The translations under genes and the position numbers were made by a program. The notes beneath the pieces were generated by a model, which saw nothing but the letters and a program-made list of their open reading frames with translations, did no database searches and had not been told where the DNA came from. Below are positions 25,573 to 36,098 of a stretch of DNA of 38,136 nucleotides, in pieces. Within the stretch, counting starts at the first letter, position 1, and every line of letters starts with the position of its first letter. The DNA comes from Anaeromyxobacter sp. (GTDB lineage: Bacteria; Myxococcota; Myxococcia; Myxococcales; Anaeromyxobacteraceae), in the NCBI GenBank assembly GCA_025360965.1, contig JANYBC010000032.1:1-38136 (forward strand). The letters are read 5' to 3'.

Positions 25573-26316
25573 ATGCCCGTGGTCGCCCTCTTCGTGCCCT
25601 GCTACGTCGACCAACTCTACCCCCAGGTGGCCGAGGCGACCTTGCGCCTCCTCGAGCGCCACGGCTGCACGGTCGAGTTCCCCGAGGCCCAGACCTGCTG
25701 CGGCCAGCCCATGTCCAACTCGGGCGAGACGGCCGCGGCGGCGCCGCTCTGCGCGCACTTCCTCGACGTCTTCGAGCGCTTCCAGTACGTGGTGGCGCCG
25801 AGCGGCAGCTGCGTCGGCATGGTGCGCAACCAGTTCGCCGGCCTGGTCCCGGACCACCCGGCCCTCGGCAAGGTCCGGGCCGCCACCTACGAGCTCTGCG
25901 AGTTCCTCCACGACGTGCTCGGCGTGCGCCAGATGAAGGGCAGCTTCCCCCGCAAGGTCGGCCTGCACCGCAGCTGCCACGCCCAGCGCGAGCTCCGGCT
26001 CGCCAGCGGCAGCGAGCGGCAGGTGGCCCCTTTCGACAAGGTCAAGACGCTGCTCGGCTCGCTGCAGGGCATCACCCTGGTGGAGCCGGCCCGCACCGAC
26101 GAGTGCTGCGGCTTCGGCGGCACCTTCGCCGTCGCCGAGGAGGCGGTCTCCTGCCTGATGGGGCGCGACCGGCTCGACCAGCACGCCGCCGCCGGCGCCG
26201 AGGTGATCACCGGCGTCGACATGAGCTGCCTCATGCACCTCGAGGGGCTGGCCCGCCGAGAGCGGCGCCCGGTCAAGATCCTCCACGCCGCCGAAGTGCT
26301 GCTCGGGGAGGGCTGA
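25573..26316 (+). CDS. lutA: L-lactate oxidation iron-sulfur protein LutA (LldE)
   Basis: 247 residues. One of three proteins of the flavin-independent L-lactate dehydrogenase LutABC/LldEFG, which oxidises L-lactate to pyruvate. It has two CCG (cysteine-rich) domains: 'TCCGQPMSNSGE' (C42, C43) and 'DECCGFGGTFAV' (C178, C179), with supporting Cys in 'PSGSCVGM' and 'HRSCHAQRE'. These bind Fe-S clusters. ATG at 25573. No Shine-Dalgarno is visible, and a TAGACT -10-like box ends 7 nt before the ATG, so a leaderless mRNA is possible. First gene of lutABC. Confidence 0.93.
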   Translation: MPVVALFVPCYVDQLYPQVAEATLRLLERHGCTVEFPEAQTCCGQPMSNSGETAAAAPLCAHFLDVFERFQYVVAPSGSCVGMVRNQFAGLVPDHPALGKVRAATYELCEFLHDVLGVRQMKGSFPRKVGLHRSCHAQRELRLASGSERQVAPFDKVKTLLGSLQGITLVEPARTDECCGFGGTFAVAEEAVSCLMGRDRLDQHAAAGAEVITGVDMSCLMHLEGLARRERRPVKILHAAEVLLGEG

Positions 26317-26319
26317 GCC

Positions 26320-27705
26320 ATGTCCCACCTCGCCACGCTCAAGCACCCCGAGGCGGCCGCCCGCTTCGCCGCCGACGTGCCCCGCACCCACTGGCACGAC
26401 GAGTCGCTCTGGTTCATGCGCGTCAAGCGAGACCGGGCCGCCGCCCAGGTGCCGGAGTGGGAGCGGCTCCGCGAGCTGGCCCAGGCCATCAAGGCCTACG
26501 CCCTCGCCAACCTCCCGGCCCTGCTCGAGCAGTTCGAGAAGAACGCCACCGCCGCCGGCGCCACCGTCCACTGGGCCCGCGACGCCGAGGAGCACAACAA
26601 GATCGTCCACCAGCTGCTCTTCGCCAAGGGCGTCACCCGGCTCGTCAAGTCGAAGTCGATGCTGACCGAGGAGTGCGGCCTCAACCCCTACCTCGAGGCC
26701 CGCGGCCTCGAGGTGGTCGACACCGACCTCGGCGAGCGGATCGTCCAGTTCCGCAACGAGCCGCCCAGCCACATCGTGCTCCCGGCCATCCACCTGAAGA
26801 AGGAGGAGATCGGCGAGCTGTTCAGCCAGAAGTTGGGCACGGAGAAGGGCGCCTCGGATCCCAAGTACCTGACCGAGGCGGCCCGCGGCCACCTGCGCCA
26901 GAAGTTCCTCCACGCCCAGGCCGGCCTCACCGGCGTCAACTTCGCCCTGGCCGACACCGGCGCTGTGGTGGTCTGCACCAACGAGGGGAACGCCGACATG
27001 GGCACCTCGCTGCCGCCGCTCCACATCGCCTGCATGGGGCTGGAGAAGATCGTGCCGCACGCCCAGGACCTGGGGGTCTTCCTGCGGCTGCTGGCCCGCT
27101 CCGCCACCGGCCAGCCGGTCACCACCTACTCGACCCACTTCCACGGGCCCCGCCGCGGCTCCGAGCTGCACATCGTCATCGTCGACAACGGCCGCAGCGC
27201 GCTGCTGGGCCGCGACCCGTACCGCCGGGCCCTCTCCTGCATCCGCTGCGGCGCCTGCATGAACACCTGCCCTGTCTTCCGCCGCTCCGGCGGCCACAGC
27301 TACGGCGTCACCGTCCCCGGCCCCATCGGCTCGGTGCTGGCCCCGGCCATCGACGCCAGGGCCCACGCCGCCCTCCCCTTCGCCTCGACGCTCTGTGGCT
27401 CCTGCGCCGACGTCTGCCCGGTCCGCATCGACCTGCACCACCAGCTGCTGGCCTGGCGCGGCGACCTGGTGGCCGCCGGCCACGGGTCCACCGGCAAGTC
27501 GCTGGCGCTCCGCTTCACCGCTTGGATCTTCGCCTCGCCGGCCCGCTACGCGCTGGCCGGGAAGCTGGCGCGCTTCGCCATGCGGGTCCTGCCGGCAGGG
27601 CTGATGCGGCTGCTGGCCGGGGCCTGGGGGCGGCAGCGCGAGCTGCCGGTGGCCCCGGTCGAGAGCTTCCGCGACCGCTACCGGAGGACACATGGCCGCG
27701 CGTGA
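26320..27705 (+). CDS. lutB: L-lactate oxidation iron-sulfur protein LutB (LldF)
   Basis: 461 residues. The central LUD domain (about 80-290) includes 'SKSMLTEECGLNPYLEARGLEVVDTDLGERIVQ', 'PPSHIVLPAIHLKKEEIGELF' and 'ANEGNADM'-type sequence ('TNEGNADMGTSLPPLH'). Two [4Fe-4S] motifs follow: C307/C310/C313/C317 ('CIRCGACMNTCPV') and C359/C362/C366 ('CGSCADVCPV'). This is the electron-transfer subunit of LutABC. ATG at 26320 is 3 bp after the lutA stop, with GGGGAGGG 7 nt upstream. It overlaps lutC by 14 bp. Confidence 0.94.
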   Translation: MSHLATLKHPEAAARFAADVPRTHWHDESLWFMRVKRDRAAAQVPEWERLRELAQAIKAYALANLPALLEQFEKNATAAGATVHWARDAEEHNKIVHQLLFAKGVTRLVKSKSMLTEECGLNPYLEARGLEVVDTDLGERIVQFRNEPPSHIVLPAIHLKKEEIGELFSQKLGTEKGASDPKYLTEAARGHLRQKFLHAQAGLTGVNFALADTGAVVVCTNEGNADMGTSLPPLHIACMGLEKIVPHAQDLGVFLRLLARSATGQPVTTYSTHFHGPRRGSELHIVIVDNGRSALLGRDPYRRALSCIRCGACMNTCPVFRRSGGHSYGVTVPGPIGSVLAPAIDARAHAALPFASTLCGSCADVCPVRIDLHHQLLAWRGDLVAAGHGSTGKSLALRFTAWIFASPARYALAGKLARFAMRVLPAGLMRLLAGAWGRQRELPVAPVESFRDRYRRTHGRA

Positions 27706-28285
27706 GGAGATCCTGACGGCGCTGCGCCGCAACGCCCAGCCCGGCGCCCCGCGCCCGGTGCTCGACGGCGTGGGCGCGAAGTTCCCCGACCTCGCCGCCC
27801 GGATGGCCGAGGCGGTGGGTGCAGTCGGCGGCACCCTGGTGCGGGTCCCGGACCTCCCCGCCGCCGACGCGGCGCTGCGCGCCCTGCCCATCCACCGCGA
27901 CGCCAGGCGCATCGCCTCGCTGGTCCCCGGCGTCGGCGCGGCGACCTTTGACGCCGCCACCGTGAAGGATCCGCACGAGCTGGAGGGGCTCGACCTCTCG
28001 GTCCTGCCCGGCACGCTGGCGGTGGCCGAGAACGGCGCGGTCTGGATCGAGGGGGCGCGCCTGCCGCACCACGCCCTGGTGGTGATCCCGGAGCACGTGG
28101 CGCTGGTGGTGGCGGTCGCCGACATCGTCCCGGATCTCCACGCCGCCTATGCCCGGCTCGACCTGGCCGGCCGGCCGCGCTGGGGGCTCTTCATGGCCGG
28201 CCCGTCCAAGACCGCCGACATCGAGCAGTCGCTGGTGATCGGCGCCCACGGCGCCAGGAGCCTGGTGGTCCTGCTGGTCGGCTGA
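27692..28285 (+). CDS. lutC: L-lactate oxidation protein LutC (LldG, LUD domain)
   Basis: 197-residue LUD/YkgG-type protein, third part of the L-lactate oxidising complex. It ends with the conserved 'FMAGPSKTADIEQSLVIGAHGARSLVVLLVG', and 'GTLAVAENGAVWIE' is also typical. ATG at 27692 lies inside the end of lutB, with GGAGG 5 nt upstream, so the two are coupled. The gene order lutA-lutB-lutC is standard. Confidence 0.94.
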   Translation: MAAREEILTALRRNAQPGAPRPVLDGVGAKFPDLAARMAEAVGAVGGTLVRVPDLPAADAALRALPIHRDARRIASLVPGVGAATFDAATVKDPHELEGLDLSVLPGTLAVAENGAVWIEGARLPHHALVVIPEHVALVVAVADIVPDLHAAYARLDLAGRPRWGLFMAGPSKTADIEQSLVIGAHGARSLVVLLVG

Positions 28286-28310
28286 AGCGCCGACGCCTCG
28301 CCGATCCCAA

Positions 28311-28356
28311 GGGCTCGGGCTCTGAAGGCCGGTGCGCTTCCGGCGCGCCCGAGTCC
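28311..28356 (+). other. Nested hairpin between lutC and dld
   Basis: Outer 10-bp stem GGGCTCGGGC (28311-28320) with GCCCGAGTCC (28347-28356), one G-T pair, and an inner stem GCCGG/CCGGC (28328-28332 with 28340-28344). No T-run follows. It could act as an mRNA processing or stabilising element, a weak terminator or an attenuator in the 217-bp gap after lutC. Confidence 0.4.
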
Positions 28357-28502
28357 GGAGGATCATGGCGCATCGCGGCGTGGCGCTTCGCGGAGGCGCC
28401 GGTTAGGGCACGTTTGAAGCTCGTCAGACGCCCCATTCGACCGGTAGCCTCGTTCGTCCCGCCGTTCCACGTTGGCCGTGCTCCACTGTGTGGCGAGCCG
28501 AA

Positions 28503-31343
28503 ATGACCAACCAGGATCTCGAGGCGCTGCCCCCGCCGTACCGCGCCCTGTTCGACGAGCTGAGCGCCGCCCTGCCGCCCGACCGGCTGGTGGTGGACCC
28601 GCTGCGGCTGCTCGCCCTGGGCACCGACGCCAGCTTCTACCGGCTCACCCCCAGGCTGGCGGTGCGGGTGCGCGACGCCGCCGAGGTGGAGCGGGTCCTC
28701 AAGGCCACCGCCAGCCGGAAGCTCCCGGTCACCTTCCGCGCCGCCGGCACCAGCCTCTCCGGCCAGGCGGTGAGCGACTCGGTGCTGGTGATCCTCTCCG
28801 GCGGCTTCCGCGACCGCGAGGTCCTCGACGGCGGCAAGCGCGTCCGGCTCGGCCCCGGGGTCATCGGCGCCGAGGCCAACGCCCTGCTGGCGCCGCTGGG
28901 ACGCAAGATCGGCCCCGACCCGGCCTCGATCGGCGCCTGCATGGTGGGCGGCATCGTCGCCAACAACGCCGGCGGGATGTGCTGCGGTACCGCCCAGAAC
29001 AGCTACCAGACCGTCACCGCCATGCAGCTGCTGCTGGCCGACGGCACCCGGCTCGACAGCGCCGACCCGGCCTCGCGCGCCGCCTTCCGCGCCTCGCACC
29101 CCGAGATCCTCGACGGGCTCGCCGCCCTCCGCGACGAGCTGCGTGCCGACGCCACGCTGGCCGAGCGGATCCGGCGCAAGTACCGGATCAAGAACACCAC
29201 CGGCTACTCGCTCAACGCCTTCGTCGACTTCGAGGACCCGGTCGACATCCTCCTCCACCTGGTGGTCGGCTCGGAGGGGACGCTGGCCTTCATCTCCGAG
29301 GTCACCTTCGCCACCGTCGAGGAGCAGGCGCACAAGGCCAGCGCGCTCATCCTCTACCCCGACATCGCTCACGGCGCTCGGGCCGTGCAGCAGCTCGACC
29401 GCCAGGTGGTGGCGGCGGCCGAGATCATGGACCGGGCCTCGCTGCGCGCCGTCGAGGCGAGGCCGGGAATGCCGTCCGGCCTGGCCGGGCTGGGGCCGGA
29501 GGCCTGCGCCCTGCTGGTCGAGGTCCGCGCCAGCTCGGCCGCCGCGTTGCCCGTCGCCATCGAGGCCGCGGTGAAGCGCCTCTCCGGTGTGCCCACCCTC
29601 GGGCCGGTGGTCTTCACCGCTGATCGGGCCGCCGCCGACAGGCTCTGGGACGTGCGCCGCGGCCTCTTTCCGGCGGTGGGCGCCGCCCGCCGCATCGGCA
29701 CCACCGTCATCATCGAGGACGTGGCCTTCCCCATGGAGCACCTCGCCGCCGGCACCGGCGAGCTGCAGCGGGCCTTCGCCCGCCACGGCTACACCGAGGG
29801 GATCATCTTCGGCCACGCCCTCGACGGGAACCTCCACTTCGTCTTCACCCAGGACTTCGGCGACCCGGCCGAGGTGGCCCGCTACCAGGCCTTCCTCGAC
29901 GACGTCTGTCAGATGGTGGCCACCCGCTTCGACGGCTCGCTCAAGGCCGAGCACGGCACCGGCCGCAACATGGCCCCGTTCGTCGAGCTGGAGTGGGGCC
30001 CGGCCGCCTTCGCCATCATGAAGCGGGTCAAGGCGCTGCTCGATCCGCACCGCCTGCTCAACCCGGGCGTGATCATCAACGACGACCCGCGCGCCCACCT
30101 CAAGGACCTCAAGCCGCTCCCGCCGGCCGACGCCATCATCGACCGCTGCATCGAGTGCGGCTTCTGCGAGCCCAGGTGCCCGTCGCGCTCGCTCACGGCC
30201 ACGCCGCGCCAGCGCATCACCGTCTCGCGCGAGCTGGCCCGGCTGGGCCGCGCCGGCGACGACGCCCCCCGCCTGGAACGGCTCAACGCCGACTTCCGCT
30301 ACTGGGGCGAGGAGACCTGCGCCACCGACGGGCTCTGCGCCACCGCCTGCCCGGTCGGCATCGACACCGGCGAGTACATCAAGAAGTTGCGCGCCGCCGA
30401 CCGCGGTGGGCTCTCGCGGGCCGTGGCCGGGGCGGTGGCGGCCAACCTCGGCGCCACCAGCGCCACGGTCCGCATCGGCCTGGGGGCGCTGCGCGTGCTG
30501 CGCAAGGGCGGCGTCGGCGGCGGCGGCGCCGCTCCCCCCTACCCCGGCCCGGTCCATGCCGCGCCCTTCCGGGACGTGGTGGCCGGCCAGGGCCGGCGGG
30601 TGGTCTACCTGCCGGCCTGCGTGGCCCGCACCTTCGGCCCGACCGACGGCGACCCCGATGACCGGGCGGTCTCTGACGCGGTCCGCTCGCTGCTCGACAA
30701 GGCCGGCTACGACGTGCGCTTCCCGGCCGGCCTCTCCAGCCTCTGCTGCGGCCTGGCCTTCGAGTCGAAGGGGTTCGCCGAGCTGGGCGACCTGAAGGCC
30801 AAGGAGCTGGAGGCGGCGCTGCTCGCGGCCTCCGAGGGCGGGGCCATCCCGGTGCTCTGCGACACCTCGCCGTGCCTGCAGCGGATGCGCAAGAAGCTCG
30901 ACCCGCGCCTGAAGATGTTCGAGCCGGCCGAGTTCATCCACGACCACCTCCTCGACAAGCTCACCTTCAGGCGCGAGCCGGGACCGGTGGCGCTCCACGT
31001 CACCTGCTCCACCACCAAGCTCGGGCTGGGCGGCAAGCTGGAGGCCCTGGCGCGGCTCTGCGCCAAGCAGGTGGTGATCCCGGCCGGCATCGGCTGCTGC
31101 GGCTTCGCCGGTGATCGCGGCTTCTCCCACCCCGAGCTCAACGCCGCGGCCCTGGCTGGCCTGGCCGACTCGCTGCCGGCCGGCTGCCGCGAGGGCTTCT
31201 CGAACAGCCGCACCTGCGAGATCGGGCTCTCGCACCACGCCCAGCGCCCCTACCGCTCCATCGTCTTCCTCGTCGACCGCTGCACCACCCCCACGACGCC
31301 GTCGCCGCCCACGCCCGTCACTTCCCCCGGAGCCCCCCGATGA
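28503..31343 (+). CDS. dld: FAD/Fe-S D-lactate dehydrogenase (Dld-II/GlcD-GlpC fusion type)
   Basis: 946 residues in three parts. The first is an FAD-binding PCMH domain (about 45-275) with 'RAAGTSLSGQAV' and 'GGIVANNAGGMCCGT'. The second is an FAD-linked oxidase C-terminal domain (about 290-535) with 'FGHALDGNLHFVF' and 'KAEHGTGRNMAPFVELEWG'. The third is a GlpC-like Fe-S part with 'CIECGFCEPRCP' (about 549-560), 'CATDGLCATACPVGID' and two CCG motifs ('SLCCGLAFES', 'GCCGFAGDRGF'). Length and order match Shewanella Dld-II, found with lldEFG and lactate permease as here. It would oxidise D-lactate to pyruvate and pass electrons to quinone. ATG at 28503; no strong Shine-Dalgarno. The stop overlaps the lctP1 start (ATGA). 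A glycolate-type substrate is possible but less likely given the context. Confidence 0.9.
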   Translation: MTNQDLEALPPPYRALFDELSAALPPDRLVVDPLRLLALGTDASFYRLTPRLAVRVRDAAEVERVLKATASRKLPVTFRAAGTSLSGQAVSDSVLVILSGGFRDREVLDGGKRVRLGPGVIGAEANALLAPLGRKIGPDPASIGACMVGGIVANNAGGMCCGTAQNSYQTVTAMQLLLADGTRLDSADPASRAAFRASHPEILDGLAALRDELRADATLAERIRRKYRIKNTTGYSLNAFVDFEDPVDILLHLVVGSEGTLAFISEVTFATVEEQAHKASALILYPDIAHGARAVQQLDRQVVAAAEIMDRASLRAVEARPGMPSGLAGLGPEACALLVEVRASSAAALPVAIEAAVKRLSGVPTLGPVVFTADRAAADRLWDVRRGLFPAVGAARRIGTTVIIEDVAFPMEHLAAGTGELQRAFARHGYTEGIIFGHALDGNLHFVFTQDFGDPAEVARYQAFLDDVCQMVATRFDGSLKAEHGTGRNMAPFVELEWGPAAFAIMKRVKALLDPHRLLNPGVIINDDPRAHLKDLKPLPPADAIIDRCIECGFCEPRCPSRSLTATPRQRITVSRELARLGRAGDDAPRLERLNADFRYWGEETCATDGLCATACPVGIDTGEYIKKLRAADRGGLSRAVAGAVAANLGATSATVRIGLGALRVLRKGGVGGGGAAPPYPGPVHAAPFRDVVAGQGRRVVYLPACVARTFGPTDGDPDDRAVSDAVRSLLDKAGYDVRFPAGLSSLCCGLAFESKGFAELGDLKAKELEAALLAASEGGAIPVLCDTSPCLQRMRKKLDPRLKMFEPAEFIHDHLLDKLTFRREPGPVALHVTCSTTKLGLGGKLEALARLCAKQVVIPAGIGCCGFAGDRGFSHPELNAAALAGLADSLPAGCREGFSNSRTCEIGLSHHAQRPYRSIVFLVDRCTTPTTPSPPTPVTSPGAPR

Positions 31344-31800
31344 ACCCAGCAGCCTGGACACGGAACTACTATCCGCTCGGCAACCTCCTCATCTCGGCGC
31401 TGGTGGCCGCCATCCCCGTGGTGGTGCTGCTCGGCGCGCTGGCCTTCTTCCACGTCAAGGCCCACTGGGCCGCCATCATGGGCCTGGTGCTGGCCTGGGC
31501 CATCGCGGTCTTCGTCTACGGGATGCCGGCCGGCACCGCCACCTCGGCGGCCGTCTACGGCGCCGCCTTCGGCCTGCTCCCCATCGGCTGGATCATCCTC
31601 AACGCCATCTTCGTCTATGACCTCACCGTCAAGACCGGGAAGTTCGAGGTGGTCAAGGAGACCATCGGCGGGCTGGCCGGCGACCGGCGCATCCAGGTGC
31701 TGCTGATCGCCTTCGCCTTCGGCGCCTTCATCGAGGGGGCGGCCGGCTTCGGCACCCCGGTGGCCATCTCGGCCGCCATGCTCATCGGCCTGGGCTTCAA

Positions 31801-31820
31801 GCCGCTGGCCGCCGCTGGCC
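31801..31820 (+). repeat. 10-bp tandem duplication in lctP1
   Basis: gccgctggcc at 31801-31810 is repeated exactly at 31811-31820. Deleting one unit restores 'KPLAAAGLALIGNTAPVAYG', so this duplication causes the +1 frameshift. Confidence 0.92.
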
Positions 31821-32333
31821 GCCGCCGGCCTGGCGCTGATCGGCAACACCGCCCCGGTGGCCTACGGCGCCCTCGGCACCCCCATCATCACGCTGGCCAA
31901 GGTGACCGGCCTCAACGAGATGGCCCTCTCCTCGATGGTCGGCCGGCAGCTCCCCTTCTTCTCGGTGGTCGTCCCCTTCTGGCTCATCGTGCAGATGTCC
32001 GGCTGGCGCGGCATGCTGGAGGTCTGGCCGGCCTGCCTCATCGCCGGGCTGGCCTTCGCCATCCCCCAGTTCGTGGTCTCCAACTACTTCGGCCCGTCGC
32101 TGGTCGACATCTTCGCCGCCGCCTCCTGCATCATCTCCCTCTACATCTTCCTCAAGTTCTGGCAGCCGAAGAACATCTGGCGGTTCCCCGAGGAGCGTGA
32201 CACGCCGCACGTTGTCCACAAGTCCCACGGCTTCGGCTCCGCCTTCATGGGATGGATGCCCTGGATCGTGCTCTCGGTCTTCGTCTTCTTCTGGGGCCTC
32301 CCGGTCGTCAAGACCTGGCTCAACGGCGTCCAC

Positions 32334-32343
32334 AACCCAACCC
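32334..32343 (+). repeat. 5-bp tandem duplication in lctP1
   Basis: AACCC at 32334-32338 is repeated at 32339-32343. Deleting one unit joins 'WLNGVHN' to '[12 protein letters not shown]' and restores the frame. Together with the 10-bp duplication the net change is +15 bp. Confidence 0.85.
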
Positions 32344-32807
32344 GACCTGGGAGTGGTACGGCCTCCACAACCTGGTGAACAAGGCGCCGCCGGTGGCCAA
32401 GGCCATCTCGGCGGAGGGGGCCAAGTACAGCCTCAACTACCTCTCGGCCACCGGCACCGGCCTGCTGCTCTCCGGCCTGGTGGCCGGCCTCTGGCTCAAG
32501 CTCAGCCCGGTCGAGCTGCTCAAGGTCTACTTCAACACCTTGAAGCGGGTCCGCTTCACGCTGCTCACCATCGCCGCCATGCTGGCCCTCGGCTTCACGA
32601 CCCGCTACTCGGGCTCCGACTCGACCATGGGCCTGGCCTTCGCCTCCACCGGCTGGATGTTCCCCTTCTTCTCTCCCTTGCTCGGCTGGCTCGGGGTGGC
32701 CCTGACCGGCTCGGACACCTCCTCCAACGTGCTCTTCGGCAACCTGCAGGTGGTGAGCGCCAACGCCATCGGGATGAACCCGGTGCTGGCGGCCGCCTCC
32801 AACTCCT

Positions 32808-32850
<43 letters not shown>

Positions 32851-32976
32851 GGTGGCCGGGGTGGCCACCGGCCAGCACGGCAAGGAGGGCGAGATCCTGC
32901 GCTACGTCTTCTGGCACTCGCTGGCCCTGGCCGCGCTGGTCGGCCTGGTGGTCTTCCTGCAGGCCTACGTCTTCAC

Positions 32977-33066
32977 CTGGATGGTGCCGGGGTAGCCGCG
33001 GGAGGCTTCGCCTCGGGTCTGACGCCGTCCTCGTCCCCGCCCGCCACCCGGCGCGGCGGGGACGCC
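32977..33066 (+). repeat. Direct repeat copy A: lctP1 3' end plus terminator
   Basis: About 90 bp starting at ctggatggtgccggggtag, the last codons (WMVPG) and stop of lctP1, and running through the terminator hairpin. It is about 85-90% identical to copy B at 35021-35108, so lctP2 is flanked by direct repeats. Confidence 0.88.
33033..33063 (+). terminator. Terminator after lctP1
   Basis: Stem GTCCCCGCC/GGCGGGGAC (9 bp) with a nested CGCC/GGCG and loop ACCC. It lies 38 bp past the lctP1 stop. The T-run is weak (gcctcgttgg). Confidence 0.6.
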
Positions 33067-33069
33067 TCG

Positions 33070-33098
33070 TTGGAGCCTCGCCCGGGATCGGGTAGCGT
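33070..33098 (+). promoter_or_regulatory. Possible lctP2 promoter
   Basis: TTGGAG (33070-33075), 17-bp spacer, TAGCGT (33093-33098). This resembles a high-GC sigma70 promoter just after terminator A and about 100 bp before lctP2. It would give lctP2 its own transcript. Confidence 0.4.
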
Positions 33099-33195
33099 TC
33101 GCCTCGTCGCCAACCAGCCCGTGAAGCCAGCCGTTCCAGCCCGTGAAGGTGACCCCCAGCTGCTGCCGTGAACTCCTCACCCAAGGAGCAACAGC

Positions 33196-34989
<1,794 letters not shown>

Positions 34990-35020
34990 GGCGTCACCCA
35001 CCACCGGCCCGGATCTCAAG

Positions 35021-35108
35021 CTGGATGGTGCCGGGGTAGCCGCGGGAGGCTCCGCCTCGGAGAACGCCGTCTTGGTCCCCGCCCGCCTCACGGCGCGGCG
35101 GGGACGCT
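35021..35108 (+). repeat. Direct repeat copy B: remnant lctP 3' end plus terminator
   Basis: Begins ctggatggtgccggggtag, which encodes the WMVPG-stop end of lctP1 although lctP2 has already ended at 34989. It continues through a hairpin nearly identical to the one after lctP1. It looks like a leftover 3' end of an lctP1-type gene. Confidence 0.88.
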
Positions 35109-35113
35109 TCTTT
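35075..35113 (+). terminator. Rho-independent terminator after lctP2
   Basis: Stem GTCCCCGCC/GGCGGGGAC with nested CGCC/GGCG and loop TCAC (35075-35105), followed closely by a T-rich run (cttcttt, 35107-35113). Stronger than the copy after lctP1. Confidence 0.75.
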
Positions 35114-35163
35114 GTATCGACCCTCCATCCGGCTACGGTGGCCCGTCACCCCGGAGGTCACCC

Positions 35164-35578
35164 GTGCCCAGCCTCAACCGGCTCTCGCTCGCCCTGCTCC
35201 TCTCCGCGCTGGCCCCGGCGCAGGCCGCCGCCGAGTGCGCGCTCTCCGGCGTGCTGCCGCCCCACCGCAAGGCCGGCGTCGCCGAGGTGAAGGTGACCGG
35301 CAGCCGCACCGCCCAGGGGAAGTTCCCGGCCGTCTGCGGCGCCTACTTCGTCCTCGACGCCAAGCCCATGGGGCTGGCCGGCGACGGCATGGTCTTCGAG
35401 ACCTGCCTCCCCGGCATCGGCAAGCTCCAGGTCAGCGGCGGCTCCGGCAAGCGCAAGGCCGGACCGGTGAAGGAGTTCGGGCTGGTCGTCAACACCGACA
35501 CCGCCTCGCTGATGGGGAGCGCCGGGCCACCCGTCCGAGGAGCTGGTCCTCGACGTCAGGTTCAACTGCAGCAAGTAG
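35164..35578 (+). pseudogene. Small secreted four-cysteine protein, apparent 1-base frameshift
   Basis: GTG 35164 with GGAGG 7 nt upstream opens a signal peptide (about 1-22, 'LALLLSALAPAQAAA'), then a small exported protein 'ECALSGVLPPHRKAG', 'VCGAYFVLDAK', 'ETCLPGIGKLQV'. At about 35524 a GGG run shifts the frame. If one G is removed, the protein continues 'SAGHPSEELVLDVRFNCSK' and stops at 35576-35578, giving about 137 residues with four Cys, enough for two disulfides. Without the correction the frame runs on as arginine-rich nonsense through the next gene. No known family recognised. It may be a sequencing or assembly error rather than a true mutation. Confidence 0.65.
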
Positions 35579-35612
35579 TGGCGGCGCCGCCCCGGGTCGC
35601 TATGAACCGGGG

Positions 35613-36095
35613 ATGCACCCGAACGCCCTGCTCATCCAGGAGTTCTACGCGGCCCTCGACGCCCACGACGCCGGGCGGATGCTGGCCTGCTACGGGCCGG
35701 GGATGCGCTTCTCCGACCCGGTCTTCCCCTGCCTGCGCGGCGAGGAGGTGCGCGCCATGTGGGGCATGCTCTGCGCCCGGGGCAAGGACCTGCGGGTCAC
35801 GGCCAGCCGCATCGAGGCCGACGACCTGACCGGCGGCGCGCACTGGGACGCAGACTACACCTTCTCCGGGACCGGGCGGATCGTGCACAACCAGATCGCC
35901 GCCAGCTTCCAGTTCCACGAGGGCCGAATCGTCGAGCACACCGACCAGTTCGACCTGTGGCGCTGGGCCGGCATGGCGCTCGGCCTCAAGGGCCGGCTGC
36001 TGGGGTGGCTGCCCCAGGTGCAGGGCGCGGTCCGCAGGCAGGCCGACGCCAGCCTGCGGGCCTGGATGAAGAAAGCTGGCGCGCCCGGCGGGTGA
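35613..36095 (+). CDS. SnoaL/NTF2-like protein
   Basis: 160 residues. 'LIQEFYAALDAHDAGRMLACYGPGMRFSDPVFPCLRGEEVRAMWGML' and the later 'DYTFSGTGRIVHNQIAASFQFHEGRIVEHTDQFDLWRW' are the pattern of SnoaL-like/NTF2-fold proteins, a cone-shaped fold used by isomerases, cyclases and binding proteins. The usual Asp of catalytic members may be D38, but the reaction cannot be inferred. ATG at 35613 follows a weak GGGG; 34 bp separate it from the previous stop. It ends 3 bp from the convergent malate-synthase-like gene. Confidence 0.82.
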   Translation: MHPNALLIQEFYAALDAHDAGRMLACYGPGMRFSDPVFPCLRGEEVRAMWGMLCARGKDLRVTASRIEADDLTGGAHWDADYTFSGTGRIVHNQIAASFQFHEGRIVEHTDQFDLWRWAGMALGLKGRLLGWLPQVQGAVRRQADASLRAWMKKAGAPGG

Positions 36096-36098
36096 CCC

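Noticed and set aside
31801-32343. Programmed ribosomal frameshifting in lctP1
   Set aside because: No slippery heptamer or stimulatory structure is seen, and the exact tandem duplications explain both shifts.
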